64,000 nucleotides of DNA from Niastella sp. GTDB taxonomy: Bacteria > Bacteroidota > Bacteroidia > Chitinophagales > Chitinophagaceae. A model generated the notes under the pieces. That model searched no databases, was not told where the DNA came from, and saw only the letters and a program-made list of their open reading frames with translations. Shown one piece after another: positions 1-9,848 of the stretch. Every line of letters begins with the position of its first letter. The first letter of the stretch is position 1. The stretch spans positions 74,569-138,568 of the forward strand of contig JADJVM010000009.1 in the NCBI GenBank assembly GCA_016710595.1, given 5' to 3'. A program made the position numbers and the translations under genes.

Positions 1-1
1 T

Positions 2-994
2 ACGATTGTAAAAAAATCTTTTATCGTAGCACTATTCCCCATGCTGGGATTGGCCATCATTACCGCCCTGCTCATCCATTTTATTTGGGGCTACGATTTT
101 TATCAGTCACTCGGCAATATCATACCCATTGCTGTAATCAGTAGCTCAGTGGCTATTCCCAGTGCAAAAAGTCTTTCATCGTACAACCGGGAATTTGTGG
201 TGTACGAAAGCAGCATGTCGGATATTATGGGCGTTATCCTTTTTAATTTCATTTCATTGAATGCAGCTTTCTCAATGAATTCAGTAGGGCATTTCTTTAT
301 TGAGATTGCAGGCATCATTGTTATTTCATTTGTAGCCACTTTGCTTTTATCATATTTATTGGGCAAAATAGAACATGAAGTAAAATTTGTACCCATCATT
401 GTACTCACCATTTTAATCTATGAAATTTCAAAACTTTTTCATTTACCATCACTGGTTTTTATTATGGTATTCGGCTTGTTTCTTGCCAACCTCGACGAAT
501 TAAAATTCATCAAAGGGATCGAGTTCTTAAAACCGGTTTCGCTTAACAAAGAAGTGGCCCGTTTCCTGGGTATGACCAAGGAGCTTACCTTTTTAATAAA
601 AACACTTTTCTTTTTGTTATTTGGATTTTTAATAAAATCTTCTGAGTTGTTTAATACTGAAACACTCATTTTATCTATTGCCATTACGCTGCTCATGTAT
701 GTACTGCGTTATCTACAATTGCGAATTTCTAAATTACCGGTTACGCCTTTATTATTCGTTGCGCCCAGGGGGCTTATCACAGTATTATTGTTTTTATCTA
801 TCCCGGTAAGTATGCGTTTGCCATTGGTAAATAATTCAATGATCATACAGATCATTGTGCTTACCGGCTTAATCATGATGTTTGGTTTAATGGCCACGGG
901 TAAAGAACAAAATCCACAGGAAGAAGAGGTAGCAAAAGAAAACAACCAGGAAGATAATATGGTGGACCTGCCTGCGCCTCCTACAGTTGAATAA
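2..994 (+). CDS. Cation:proton antiporter, C-terminal part (cut by window start)
   Basis: The frame is open from the first codon of the window, so the true start lies upstream; the methionine at 41 is internal. The visible part is a polytopic membrane protein with about nine hydrophobic segments and a short acidic, proline-rich cytoplasmic tail of about 30 residues. The stretch SSVAIPSAKSL followed by YESSMSDIMGVILFNF resembles the ion-binding core of CPA-type Na+/H+ or K+/H+ antiporters (ESxxxD-like). The family is clear in outline; ion specificity cannot be read from this sequence. Confidence 0.75.
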   Translation, partial: TIVKKSFIVALFPMLGLAIITALLIHFIWGYDFYQSLGNIIPIAVISSSVAIPSAKSLSSYNREFVVYESSMSDIMGVILFNFISLNAAFSMNSVGHFFIEIAGIIVISFVATLLLSYLLGKIEHEVKFVPIIVLTILIYEISKLFHLPSLVFIMVFGLFLANLDELKFIKGIEFLKPVSLNKEVARFLGMTKELTFLIKTLFFLLFGFLIKSSELFNTETLILSIAITLLMYVLRYLQLRISKLPVTPLLFVAPRGLITVLLFLSIPVSMRLPLVNNSMIIQIIVLTGLIMMFGLMATGKEQNPQEEEVAKENNQEDNMVDLPAPPTVE

Positions 995-1065
995 GTTTTA
1001 TTTCATAAATAATCGTTCAAAAAAAATCTTTAAAATAGCATTCCAAAATTTAAAAAGTTATTTAC

Positions 1066-1093
1066 AAAAAAAATCCACGCAGTTGCTGCATGG
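1066..1093 (-). terminator. Rho-independent terminator of typA
   Basis: An 8-bp stem (1075-1082 with 1086-1093, one G-U pair) with a three-base loop is followed, on the minus strand, by eight U residues. It lies just past the typA stop codon. Confidence 0.8.
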
Positions 1094-1119
1094 ATGAATA
1101 TTATTTATATCAAAGGTAA

Positions 1120-2931
1120 TTAGATAGCTTCCTGTGCCATTTGCTTGCTCATTCGCTTGCGATCGTCTTCATTTAAAATTACTTTACGCAAACGGATGCT
1201 TTTGGGTGTACATTCTATACACTCGTCAAACTCAATATACTCCATACATTCTTCCAGCGACATTTGAATTTTAGGAGCTATACGGGCTGCATCGTCAGCG
1301 CCACTGGCTCGATGGTTGGTAAGCTTTTTAGCTTCGGTAGCATTTACTACCAGGTCTCCTGGTTTTATATGTTCAGCAATAATTTGGCCCGCATACACTT
1401 CTTCTCCCGGATCTACAAAAAAGCGTCCACGGTCTTGTAATTTATCAATTGAGTAACCTGTTGTACGCTCGGTAGTTTTATTGAGTAATACACCATTGTT
1501 ACGTCCCGGGATAGGTCCTTTCCAGGGTTTGTATTCACTAAAGCGGTGGGCCATTACGGCTTCGCCGGCTGTACTGGTAAGCATATTACTTCTTAACCCG
1601 ATAAGCCCACGGCTGGGAATTTCAAATTCAAGGTGCTGCATTTCGCCTTTGCTTTCCATCACATGCATTTCACCTTTACGTTGTGTTACCAGGTCAATTA
1701 CTTTTCCGCTAAATTCCGCCGGTACATCTACCACCAATATTTCGAATGGTTCACTTTTTACACCATTAATCTCTTTGATCAACACTTGTGGTTGGCCCAC
1801 CGTAAGTTCAAAACCTTCCCGGCGCATGGTTTCTATTAAAACACCCAGGTGAAGGATGCCCCTTCCATATACTGAGAAGCTATCGGCGCTATCACTATCT
1901 TCTACTCTTAGCGCCAGGTTTTTTTCTGTTTCTTTCATCAGCCTGTCACGCAAGTGGCGGCTGGTAACAAACTTTCCTTCCCGGCCAAAAAACGGTGAAT
2001 TGTTGATGCTGAACTGCATACTCATCGTAGGTTCATCAACACTTATTACCGGTAATGCTTCGGGGTTTTCTACATCGGCAATGGTATCACCAATATTAAA
2101 TTCTTCTAATCCTACTACGGCACAAATATCGCCGGCCTTTACTTCTGTAACTTTCTTTTTACCCATTCCCTCAAAAACATACAGTTCTTTTATCTTCATT
2201 TTTTTGATGATATCGCCAGCCTGCATCAATGCGATTTGTTGATTTTCTTTTATTACACCACGGGCTACTTTACCTACTGCAATCCTACCCAAAAAAGAAC
2301 TATAATCTAACGATGTGATTTGCATTTGCAATGGCCCTGCTGCCACTTTTGGTTCGGGAACGTATTCTAAAATCCCATCCAGCAGGGGATTAATATTATC
2401 TATTTGTACCAATGAATTATTGAACCAACCGTTTTTGCCCGAACCATAAAATGTAGGGAAATCTAATTGCTCTTCTGTAGCATCTAAGTTAAAGAAGAGT
2501 TCAAAAACTGCATCGTGTACTTCATCGGGGCGGCAATTGGGTTTATCTACTTTATTAATTACAACAATGGGTTTCAAATTTAATTGTAATGCTTTCTGCA
2601 ATACAAAACGGGTTTGCGGCATAGGGCCTTCAAATGCATCTACCAATAATATTACACCATCTGCCATCTTTAAAACCCTTTCTACTTCTCCACCAAAATC
2701 ACTATGGCCCGGTGTGTCAATTACATTTATTTTTACGCCTTTGTATTGTACTGCTGCGTTCTTGCTAAATATCGTAATGCCTCTTTCTCTTTCCAGGTCG
2801 TTGCTATCCATAATGAGGTCCCCGGTATCCTGGTTATCCCTGAATACATTGGTAGTATGTAAGATCTTATCAACCAGAGTGGTTTTGCCATGATCTACGT
2901 GGGCAATAATTGCGATGTTGCGAATTTGCAT
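1120..2931 (-). CDS. typA: Ribosome-associated translational GTPase TypA/BipA
   Basis: This 603-residue protein has the full length and domain order of TypA: an N-terminal GTPase domain with the P-loop AHVDHGKTT near residue 10, DTPGHSDFGGEVER (G3) and NKVDKP (G4), then EF-G-like domains and the TypA C-terminal domain (for example PSRGLIGLR). TypA binds 70S ribosomes and supports large-subunit assembly and stress or cold adaptation. The gene stands alone, with its own terminator downstream. The start methionine opens directly into the conserved MQIRNIAIIAHVDHG. Confidence 0.97.
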   Translation of the reverse strand: MQIRNIAIIAHVDHGKTTLVDKILHTTNVFRDNQDTGDLIMDSNDLERERGITIFSKNAAVQYKGVKINVIDTPGHSDFGGEVERVLKMADGVILLVDAFEGPMPQTRFVLQKALQLNLKPIVVINKVDKPNCRPDEVHDAVFELFFNLDATEEQLDFPTFYGSGKNGWFNNSLVQIDNINPLLDGILEYVPEPKVAAGPLQMQITSLDYSSFLGRIAVGKVARGVIKENQQIALMQAGDIIKKMKIKELYVFEGMGKKKVTEVKAGDICAVVGLEEFNIGDTIADVENPEALPVISVDEPTMSMQFSINNSPFFGREGKFVTSRHLRDRLMKETEKNLALRVEDSDSADSFSVYGRGILHLGVLIETMRREGFELTVGQPQVLIKEINGVKSEPFEILVVDVPAEFSGKVIDLVTQRKGEMHVMESKGEMQHLEFEIPSRGLIGLRSNMLTSTAGEAVMAHRFSEYKPWKGPIPGRNNGVLLNKTTERTTGYSIDKLQDRGRFFVDPGEEVYAGQIIAEHIKPGDLVVNATEAKKLTNHRASGADDAARIAPKIQMSLEECMEYIEFDECIECTPKSIRLRKVILNEDDRKRMSKQMAQEAI

Positions 2932-3120
2932 AATTAAATTTGAGGGCGCAAAGGTACGGCTTTATAACGGTTTTTCAGGTACTATTTCAGGTTTAATTGT
3001 GAATGGATTTCCAACATTTTTAACTAAACAGCTTAAAAATAAGTCATTACATAAAGCAAAAGGGCTTAATTGTTGCATAAGCAGCAATTATACTATAATA
3101 TTGTAACCAAAAAATAACAA

Positions 3121-3588
3121 ATGCCATTTTTACAGCCCTTATTGAAAACAACCTGCCTGCTCCTTTTCACCCAGATTTGTTTTGCACAGGTAAAAACCAA
3201 CGCCAAAAAAAATGTAAAAGCAAGCACCCCGGTTGTAAAAGTAACCGCCTGCCCCGATGCATTTCATTATCATACAAACAATCTTGGGAATGGTAAAAAG
3301 AAGTTCCCGCTTTCTTTAAATTTTTTAATTAGCAAAGACAGTGTATTGATCAGCCGCAATAAGCCAGACTCAACCCTGGAGCGCTTTCAAAGCTATGCCA
3401 TATTGGAAAAAGATTGCAGTGATTATAATGCTAAAAAAATAAAATACCACCTGAGCTTTGTTCAATACAAACAAACCAAATACGCCTGGCTTTACCTGGA
3501 TCCCAATGCCGGTAAAATCACAATAAGTTTTACACCCGATATGGAGCCACGCATATATGATATTGATAAAACGCTGGCAGTTCCTTAA
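3121..3588 (+). CDS. Exported protein of unknown function
   Basis: A 155-residue protein. Residues 1-22 look like a Sec signal peptide (hydrophobic LLKTTCLLLFTQICFA, cleavage at CFA-Q), followed by a Lys-rich linker and a beta-rich domain of about 110 residues with two cysteines (one in TACPDAF, one in EKDCSDY). No family is recognised. It is probably periplasmic. It is separated by 75 bp from the next small gene on the same strand. Confidence 0.6.
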   Translation: MPFLQPLLKTTCLLLFTQICFAQVKTNAKKNVKASTPVVKVTACPDAFHYHTNNLGNGKKKFPLSLNFLISKDSVLISRNKPDSTLERFQSYAILEKDCSDYNAKKIKYHLSFVQYKQTKYAWLYLDPNAGKITISFTPDMEPRIYDIDKTLAVP

Positions 3589-3663
3589 CGGATAATTAAG
3601 AAAAATTTTGCTGTGCCTTGCGTCTTTTGTATGATGTTTGATTAAAAAAAGAAAACAAATAAA

Positions 3664-3993
3664 ATGAAAATACTCAATCCGGCAAATACACAAAATAAAC
3701 CATTGCCCCATCTTGCTATCTGTATTTTATTAGATGCGATCGGCATGTTAAGTTTTAGCCTACCCTTTATAGGTGAGTTCTCAGATGTAATATGGGCGCC
3801 ATTATCCGGCCTTATCTACTTCAGGATGTTTGGCGGAAAAATGGGGCTTTTTGGTGGTATGTTTAGTTTCTTAGAAGAGATATTGCCTTTTACAGATATC
3901 ATTCCCACTTTTACACTAAGCTGGCTATTGCGGTACAGGCAAATGAGTAAAGACCCAAAGCCATTACAAACCATTGTAATTAAGGCAAAATAA
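3664..3993 (+). CDS. Small integral membrane protein, unknown function
   Basis: A 109-residue protein with two or three hydrophobic segments (about 17-37, 42-62 and 67-90) rich in Gly and Phe, and a short basic tail. It resembles small uncharacterised Bacteroidota membrane proteins of the 'FFxxFxDxxPxxTxxWL' type. No catalytic motif is visible. A clear terminator follows. Confidence 0.6.
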   Translation: MKILNPANTQNKPLPHLAICILLDAIGMLSFSLPFIGEFSDVIWAPLSGLIYFRMFGGKMGLFGGMFSFLEEILPFTDIIPTFTLSWLLRYRQMSKDPKPLQTIVIKAK

Positions 3994-4016
3994 ATTTTCT
4001 TAAGGCTTATAATATT

Positions 4017-4044
4017 AAAACTGCATAATCCATGCAGTTTTTTT
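4017..4044 (+). terminator. Rho-independent terminator
   Basis: A 7-bp stem ACTGCAT/ATGCAGT (4020-4026 with 4032-4038) with a five-base loop runs into seven T. Flanking A and T runs extend the helix. Confidence 0.8.
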
Positions 4045-4067
4045 AATTTTATACCCAAATCATTTAT

Positions 4068-5972
4068 ATGAAAATAATAATCAGTGTACTTTTATCATTG
4101 TTTTTAACAACTACCCTATTTGCTCAAACTCAATTTGCAGCCTTACAATTTTCGCCGGAAAAACCCCAGCAAAACCAGGAACTGAGTTTTGATTATAACC
4201 AGGCGTATTCTTCTTTAATAAGAAAATCACCAATAGATGTTGCCATTTATGAGTTTACCAGTACCGGCATAAAAGTGCTGGAGCCTAAGATGGTAAAAAA
4301 AGGCGATCATTATACTGCTAAAATACCTATTGACAGCAATACGAATGCCGTTGCATTTTTATTTAGCAGTAAAGAGGATAAAGATATTAATGCCGATAAA
4401 GGCTATATCATACCGATATACAACAACAATGGCCAGCCCGTACCGGAATATTACAGCACCCGGAGTAATATATATGCGGTATGGGGTGAAAGCATTTTAG
4501 GTTTACAAAATAACAGCAGTAAAGCATATAGCTTTCTTAACGAAGCCATAAATAGCAACCCTGAATTAAAAGGAAATATAAGTGTAGCGGGAACTTTTTT
4601 AAATTTATTAAACCGGGAAAAGAAAAAAGAAGCAGAACCCGAAATTATAAAATTTTTGAAGGATGCAACCAGCCCGGCCTGGCAAACAGAAAAAGGATAT
4701 ACGCTTAAAAACCAGTGGTACAGCCGTTTTAAAATGAAAGAAGAGGCAGATAAGCTCATGGCTGAAATGAAAGAGAAATTTCCGAATGGGGATTGGAAAA
4801 AGAATGAGATAATAAGGGCGATTGCCACCGAAAAAGATAAAACAAAAAAAATTGAACAAATTGAAAATTTCGCAAAAGATTATCCTGAATTTGCGAAAGA
4901 CAAAAATGTTATCAATTATTTACAAACCCTTTTAGCTAATAGCTATGCTGCAGATAAAGATTGGAATGCATTTTTTAAAGCTACCAATAAAATGGCGCCA
5001 GCCGAAAGGGCATCGTTATATAATAACATAGCCTGGAACCTGGCTGAGAAAAACGAAGCCATGCAGGAGGCAAAAAAAATGTCTTATGAAGCCACTACCT
5101 GGGCCAAAAATGAAATAACAAAACCCACAGAGGAAAAACCAGGATCCTTTACTAAAGAACAGTGGAAAAAGAACCGGGAAAGAAACTATGCTATGTATGC
5201 TGACAGCTATGCATTCATTCTATACCAGTTGGGAGATTATAAAGCAGGCTTACCGTATGCCAAAGAAGCCGCCACGATCAATGAATTGAAAGATGCAGAG
5301 TTGAATGAACGCTATGCCTTATTGGCTCAAAAAGAATTGCCAGCCGCTGCCGCCACCAAATTAATTGAAGGCTTTATCATTAACGATAATGCCACTGCCA
5401 AAACTAAAGAAGCATTAAAGGAATTATATACTCAAAAAAATAAAAATGAAGCTGGTTTTGATGTGTATTATGAAAAATTAGCAGCACAGGCAAAAATCAA
5501 ACGCCGTGAAGAAATATTAAAAAATCAATTGGATGAAGTAGCACCAAAATTTGCATTGAAAGATTTTGAAGGGAATGAAGTAAGCCTGGTATCACTAAAA
5601 GGAAAAGTGGTGGTAGTAGATTTTTGGGCTACCTGGTGCGGGCCTTGTATTGCTTCCATGCCGGCTATGAAAAAAGCACAGGATAAATATAAAGGAAACG
5701 ACAAAGTAAAATTTGTATTTATTGATACCTGGGAAAATGTAGAAGACAAGAAAAAAAATGCTATGGAATTTATGGAAAATAAAGGTTATGATTTTCATGT
5801 GTTGCTCGATACAGAAGATAAAGTAGTGGGTGAATTTGGAGTAACCGGCATACCCACCAAATTTGTAATTGATGGCAATGGTAAGATCCGTTTTAAATCC
5901 GTTGGTTATTCTGGTAATTTAGATGGTTTGGTTGACGAATTGGATACCATGATTGAAATTGCCGGTAAATAA
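4068..5972 (+). CDS. Exported TlpA-family thioredoxin-like protein with long helical N-terminal region
   Basis: A 634-residue protein. A signal peptide (residues 1-19, ending LFAQ) is followed by about 460 residues of mostly helical, Lys/Glu-rich sequence with TPR-like character, then a thioredoxin-fold domain from about residue 490. That domain carries the redox motif WATWCGPC and the cis-proline region TGIPTKFV. This layout is typical of Bacteroidota TlpA/ResA-like periplasmic disulfide reductases. The partner is unknown. The gene lies 5 bp upstream of pdxH and is probably co-transcribed with it. Confidence 0.88.
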   Translation: MKIIISVLLSLFLTTTLFAQTQFAALQFSPEKPQQNQELSFDYNQAYSSLIRKSPIDVAIYEFTSTGIKVLEPKMVKKGDHYTAKIPIDSNTNAVAFLFSSKEDKDINADKGYIIPIYNNNGQPVPEYYSTRSNIYAVWGESILGLQNNSSKAYSFLNEAINSNPELKGNISVAGTFLNLLNREKKKEAEPEIIKFLKDATSPAWQTEKGYTLKNQWYSRFKMKEEADKLMAEMKEKFPNGDWKKNEIIRAIATEKDKTKKIEQIENFAKDYPEFAKDKNVINYLQTLLANSYAADKDWNAFFKATNKMAPAERASLYNNIAWNLAEKNEAMQEAKKMSYEATTWAKNEITKPTEEKPGSFTKEQWKKNRERNYAMYADSYAFILYQLGDYKAGLPYAKEAATINELKDAELNERYALLAQKELPAAAATKLIEGFIINDNATAKTKEALKELYTQKNKNEAGFDVYYEKLAAQAKIKRREEILKNQLDEVAPKFALKDFEGNEVSLVSLKGKVVVVDFWATWCGPCIASMPAMKKAQDKYKGNDKVKFVFIDTWENVEDKKKNAMEFMENKGYDFHVLLDTEDKVVGEFGVTGIPTKFVIDGNGKIRFKSVGYSGNLDGLVDELDTMIEIAGK

Positions 5973-5977
5973 ATAGT

Positions 5978-6619
5978 ATGAGCCATATTGCAGACATCCG
6001 AAAGGATTACAAATTAAAAACATTGGATGAGCAGGATGTAGATGCCTCGCCCATCAAACAATTTAATGCATGGTGGGCAGAGGCCGAAGCCGCTCACATA
6101 GATGAAGTAAACGCAATGGTATTAAGTACCATAGATGCTCAAATGATGCCGCATAGCCGTATTGTACTTTTAAAAGGAGTAGATGAAAAAGGATTTATTT
6201 TCTACACAAACTATCAAAGTGAAAAGGCACAAAATATTGCCGGCAATGCCCATGTTTCTTTATTGTTTTTTTGGAAAGAACTGGAACGGCAGGTGCGCAT
6301 AACCGGCAGTGCAGAAAAAGTTTCGCAATCAGAAAGCGATGAATATTTTAATAGTCGCCCACCCGGTAGCCGCATTGGCGCCTGGGCATCGCCGCAAAGC
6401 ACGGTGATTGCATCCAGGAAAATTTTAGAAAAGAATGTTTCAGAAATTGAAAAACGCTTTGCCAATAAAATGATTGAGCGCCCGCCCCATTGGGGTGGTT
6501 ACCGGGTAATCCCTTCGGGTATTGAATTTTGGCAGGGTCGCCCCAGCCGGTTACACGACAGGATAAAATATTCTTTACATGATGATGGTAGTTGGAAAAT
6601 TTACAGGCTTGCACCATAA
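5978..6619 (+). CDS. pdxH: Pyridoxamine 5'-phosphate oxidase
   Basis: At 213 residues this is the usual PdxH length. It oxidises pyridoxamine or pyridoxine 5'-phosphate to pyridoxal 5'-phosphate with FMN and O2. Family motifs seen are SRIVLLKGVDEKGFIFYTNYQSEKA (first part, FMN-binding), RQVRITG, SRPPGSRIGAWAS and the C-terminal WQGRPSRLHDR. The start is five bases after the stop of the TlpA-like gene. A bidirectional terminator separates it from sodA. Confidence 0.96.
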   Translation: MSHIADIRKDYKLKTLDEQDVDASPIKQFNAWWAEAEAAHIDEVNAMVLSTIDAQMMPHSRIVLLKGVDEKGFIFYTNYQSEKAQNIAGNAHVSLLFFWKELERQVRITGSAEKVSQSESDEYFNSRPPGSRIGAWASPQSTVIASRKILEKNVSEIEKRFANKMIERPPHWGGYRVIPSGIEFWQGRPSRLHDRIKYSLHDDGSWKIYRLAP

Positions 6620-6639
6620 AATCATTATTAAATTACATA

Positions 6640-6669
6640 AAAATGCCTTACAGTTTTGTAAGGCATTTT
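6640..6669. terminator. Bidirectional terminator between pdxH and sodA
   Basis: A 12-bp stem AAAATGCCTTAC/GTAAGGCATTTT with a six-base loop. A and T runs on both flanks allow termination on both strands, as expected between convergent genes. Confidence 0.85.
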
Positions 6670-6684
6670 AGGTTCTGAAAAAAA

Positions 6685-7290
6685 CTATTTCGAAGACTCA
6701 AATCTTTCATTCACTTTTTTCCAGTTTACTACATTCCAAAAAGCTTTTAAATAATCGGGCCTTTTATTTTGATATTTTAAATAATAAGCGTGTTCCCATA
6801 CATCTACACCAAGTAATGGGCTGCCTTTTACTTCAGCCACATCCATCAGTGGGTTATCCTGGTTTGGCGTGGAACTTACTTCTAGTTTTCCATCTTTCAC
6901 AATAAGCCATGCCCATCCACTACCAAAGCGGGTTTTACCGGCGCCCTCAAATTTTTCTTTAAATGCATCAAAGCTTCCAAAAGCGCTATTGATAGCTTCT
7001 GCTAGTTTTCCTGTGGGTACACCACCTGCCTGTGCTGCCATAGAATCCCAAAAAAAACTATGGTTCCAATGGCCACCGCCATTATTGCGGACCGCAGGGC
7101 TAATGCTACCTGCTTTTTTTACCAAATCATCTAAAGAAGTAGTTTCATTGGCAGTGCCTTCTATGGCTTTGTTTAAATTATCTACATAAGCCTGGTGATG
7201 CTTATCATGATGAATCTTCATTGTTTCTGAATCAATATACGGTTCTAGTGCATCGTATGCATACGGTAATGGTTCTAATGTAAATGCCAT
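6685..7290 (-). CDS. sodA: Superoxide dismutase, Mn-type by residue pattern
   Basis: This 201-residue Fe/Mn superoxide dismutase has the metal ligands in HHDKHHQAYV, NHSFFW and DVWEHAYY. The second-sphere residues fit the Mn type: glycine in GGGHWNHSFFW and glutamine in TPNQDNPL, rather than the Fe-type glutamine in the first motif. Metal use still needs assay. A -7-like element TAAATTTG lies on the minus strand at 7341-7334, about 45 bases before the start codon. There is no signal peptide, so the enzyme is cytoplasmic. Confidence 0.95.
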   Translation of the reverse strand: MAFTLEPLPYAYDALEPYIDSETMKIHHDKHHQAYVDNLNKAIEGTANETTSLDDLVKKAGSISPAVRNNGGGHWNHSFFWDSMAAQAGGVPTGKLAEAINSAFGSFDAFKEKFEGAGKTRFGSGWAWLIVKDGKLEVSSTPNQDNPLMDVAEVKGSPLLGVDVWEHAYYLKYQNKRPDYLKAFWNVVNWKKVNERFESSK

Positions 7291-7420
7291 AATATTAAAA
7301 TTTATCTGTTAAAAAATGCTACCTGGATTACTGCAAATTTAAAGCCTAAATGATGGATACTTAATTTAAAAATATAGTTGTTCCTGATTTCGAAATAGAT
7401 TTAAGGATTTCAGTATGGAA

Positions 7421-7858
7421 TCAGCGTTTCTTTTTAAAAAATGATTTCATTAAGGCGCTGCATTCTTCTTCCATTACACCACCTGTGAGTAATGTTTTGG
7501 GATGAAAGGGGTTATTTTTCCCCGCCACTTTTCGGTAACCATTTTTATCGTCATAAGCGCCAAAAACGATGCGGCCAATTTTACTCCAATATAAAGCGCC
7601 GCTGCACATAAGGCATGGCTCTGTGGTTACATATAAGGTAGCATCCGGAAGGTATTTACTGCCCAGGCTATTATAAGCGCTGGTGAGCGCCAGTATTTCG
7701 GCATGTGCCGTACTATCATTGAGCAATTCTACCTGGTTGTGTGCCCTTGCAATAATTTTATGCTGTATTACCACAATGGCTCCTACCGGCACTTCATCTG
7801 CATCAAATGCTTTTTGTGCTTCCTGGTAAGCCAATTGCATATATTTCTCATCTGTCAT
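7421..7858 (-). CDS. tadA: tRNA-specific adenosine deaminase (TadA-type)
   Basis: A cytidine-deaminase-fold zinc enzyme with the metal motifs HAEILAL and PCLMCSGAL, as in TadA, which makes inosine at the wobble position of tRNA-Arg. I start it at MTDEKYM (7858) rather than the in-frame ATG at 7882, because the family normally begins just before the first helix; this gives 145 residues. It is divergent from the aldehyde dehydrogenase gene with only 34 bp between starts. Confidence 0.9.
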   Translation of the reverse strand: MTDEKYMQLAYQEAQKAFDADEVPVGAIVVIQHKIIARAHNQVELLNDSTAHAEILALTSAYNSLGSKYLPDATLYVTTEPCLMCSGALYWSKIGRIVFGAYDDKNGYRKVAGKNNPFHPKTLLTGGVMEEECSALMKSFFKKKR

Positions 7859-7892
7859 TTTTTGTTGCCTAACTTTAAGCAAAAATAGGCTA

Positions 7893-9266
7893 ATGAACGG
7901 GGTAAATACATTACAATCTATACAGGCATTTTATGATGCAGGAAATACAAGGTCGTATGCATTTAGAATAGAACAATTAAAAAAATTACGCAATGCTGTT
8001 ATTGAACACGAAGAAGAAATTTACACGGCGTTAAAAAAAGACCTGAATAAAAGCAAAGAAGAATGCTGGATCACCGAAAATGGAATTTTACTCAGTGAAA
8101 TAAACGGTGCCATCAGAAAATTAAAAAAATGGATGCGGCCACGCAGGGTGCGTACGAATATTTTGAATTTCCCCTCTTCCAGTTTTATCTATCCTGAACC
8201 CCGGGGTGTAACACTTATCATCGGCCCCTGGAATTATCCTTTTCAGTTGCTGATGATCCCACTGGTAGGAAGCATGGCTGCCGGTAATTGTACGGTACTA
8301 AAACCCTCGGAAATGGCGGTTCATACAGCAGCGCTCATTCAAAAAATAATCGTAACTCATTTCTCTGAAAACTATATTAGGGTGTATGAGGGTGATGGCG
8401 CTACAGTAATACCGGCTTTGATGAATAGCTTTACTTTTGATCATGTATTTTTTACAGGCAGTACCGCTGTTGGGAAAAAAATATATGCTATGGCTGCAGA
8501 AAAATTAGTTCCTGTAACTTTAGAACTCGGAGGTAAAAGCCCCTGTATTATAGAAGCAGATGCCAATTTGGAGGTAAGTGCAAAACGAATTGCTTCGGTA
8601 AAATTTTCAAACAGCGGGCAAATGTGTATTGCACCTGATTATGTACTGGTACATGAAAGTATAAAAGATAAATGGCTGCAAACGCTTGAAAAAATAATGC
8701 TCCAATTTTATGGCGATCCCTATTCTCTTACCAATGAATTGGGAAATATTATCAACCAAAAACAATTTGACCGGCTACTGCATTATTTACAGGATGCTGA
8801 AATAAAAATTGGCGGGCATTACAACCGGGAGCAACTGTTTATAGCGCCTACGGTATTAACCAGCATAAATATGAATACCCCCATTATGCAGGAAGAAATT
8901 TTTGGACCCATTTTACCGGTAATACCTTTTAAAGACCGCAAAGAGGCACTCCAAATTATTGAACAAAACCTCAACCCTCTCTCTTTATATATCTTTTCAA
9001 ATAAAAAAAGCAACACTGATTTTTGGTTGCAAAACGTTGCATTTGGTGGTGGTTGTATTAACAATGCCGGCTATCATTTTACCAATAAAAATTTACCATT
9101 TGGAGGTCGGGGGCAAAGCGGCATAGGTGCATACCATGGTTATTATAGTTTTAAAATATTTAGCCATCAAAAATCAATCATGAAAACACCTACCTGGTTT
9201 GATCCCTCTATAAAATACCCACCTTTTACTGGCAAATTAAATCTTTTTAAAAAAGTATTAGGATGA
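7893..9266 (+). CDS. NAD(P)-dependent aldehyde dehydrogenase
   Basis: A 457-residue protein of the class 3-like, C-terminally anchored aldehyde dehydrogenase type. Visible are the substrate-channel motif PWNYPFQL, the cofactor turn FTGSTAVGKKI, the general base in LELGGKSP and the catalytic cysteine in NSGQMCIAPDY. It oxidises aliphatic or aromatic aldehydes, possibly lipid-peroxidation products, which would fit its overlap with the glutathione peroxidase gene (ATGA, four bases). The exact substrate is unknown. Confidence 0.93.
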   Translation: MNGVNTLQSIQAFYDAGNTRSYAFRIEQLKKLRNAVIEHEEEIYTALKKDLNKSKEECWITENGILLSEINGAIRKLKKWMRPRRVRTNILNFPSSSFIYPEPRGVTLIIGPWNYPFQLLMIPLVGSMAAGNCTVLKPSEMAVHTAALIQKIIVTHFSENYIRVYEGDGATVIPALMNSFTFDHVFFTGSTAVGKKIYAMAAEKLVPVTLELGGKSPCIIEADANLEVSAKRIASVKFSNSGQMCIAPDYVLVHESIKDKWLQTLEKIMLQFYGDPYSLTNELGNIINQKQFDRLLHYLQDAEIKIGGHYNREQLFIAPTVLTSINMNTPIMQEEIFGPILPVIPFKDRKEALQIIEQNLNPLSLYIFSNKKSNTDFWLQNVAFGGGCINNAGYHFTNKNLPFGGRGQSGIGAYHGYYSFKIFSHQKSIMKTPTWFDPSIKYPPFTGKLNLFKKVLG

Positions 9267-9847
9267 GTAATAAACAAAAGGCAATGGTTTTTATATATCC
9301 GTTATTATCAAGGATTACAAAATGGATAGGAAAATCTCAAAAAATAATAAAATCAACTTCCATGGCACCCGAATCTTTTTATTTATTAAATGCAGTATTA
9401 ATACATGGAGAAACCTTTTCTTTTGAATCATTAAAAGGTAAAAAGGTTTTATTGGTAAACACAGCTTCTGATTGTGGCTATACACCCCAATACAAAGGGC
9501 TTGAGCAATTGCATCAACAGGAAAAAGACAGGCTGGTAATAATTGGTTTCCCCAGCAATGATTTTGGAGAACAGGAAAAAGGCAGCAATAATGAAATTGG
9601 TAATTTTTGTGAAAAAAACTTCGGTGTAACATTTTTACTCACCCAAAAATCTATTGTAAAAAAAATGAGCGGCCAAGATCCCGTTTACAAATGGCTGACT
9701 GATGAAACTAAAAATGGATGGAATGATGTGGCACCTTCCTGGAACTTTTGTAAATATTTAGTAAACGAAGAAGGGAACCTTACTCATTTTTTTGAGTCGG
9801 GTATTGAACCCCTAAGTAAGAAAATGGCAGATGCCATCCATGAATAA
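9263..9847 (+). CDS. Glutathione peroxidase-family thiol peroxidase
   Basis: A 194-residue protein of the GPx fold with peroxidatic cysteine (not selenocysteine) in NTASDCGYTPQY, the FPSNDFGEQE block and WNFCKYLV. The usual second cysteine of the FPCNQF block is serine here. The N-terminal 35 residues extend beyond the usual start and include a hydrophobic patch; a start at MAPESFYLL is also possible. It is translationally coupled to the upstream aldehyde dehydrogenase, which suggests a joint role against lipid peroxides and aldehydes. Confidence 0.9.
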   Translation: MSNKQKAMVFIYPLLSRITKWIGKSQKIIKSTSMAPESFYLLNAVLIHGETFSFESLKGKKVLLVNTASDCGYTPQYKGLEQLHQQEKDRLVIIGFPSNDFGEQEKGSNNEIGNFCEKNFGVTFLLTQKSIVKKMSGQDPVYKWLTDETKNGWNDVAPSWNFCKYLVNEEGNLTHFFESGIEPLSKKMADAIHE

Positions 9848-9848
9848 A

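Noticed and set aside
1481..2893. Plus-strand ORFs opposite typA
   Set aside because: Antisense shadows of a highly conserved GTPase gene.
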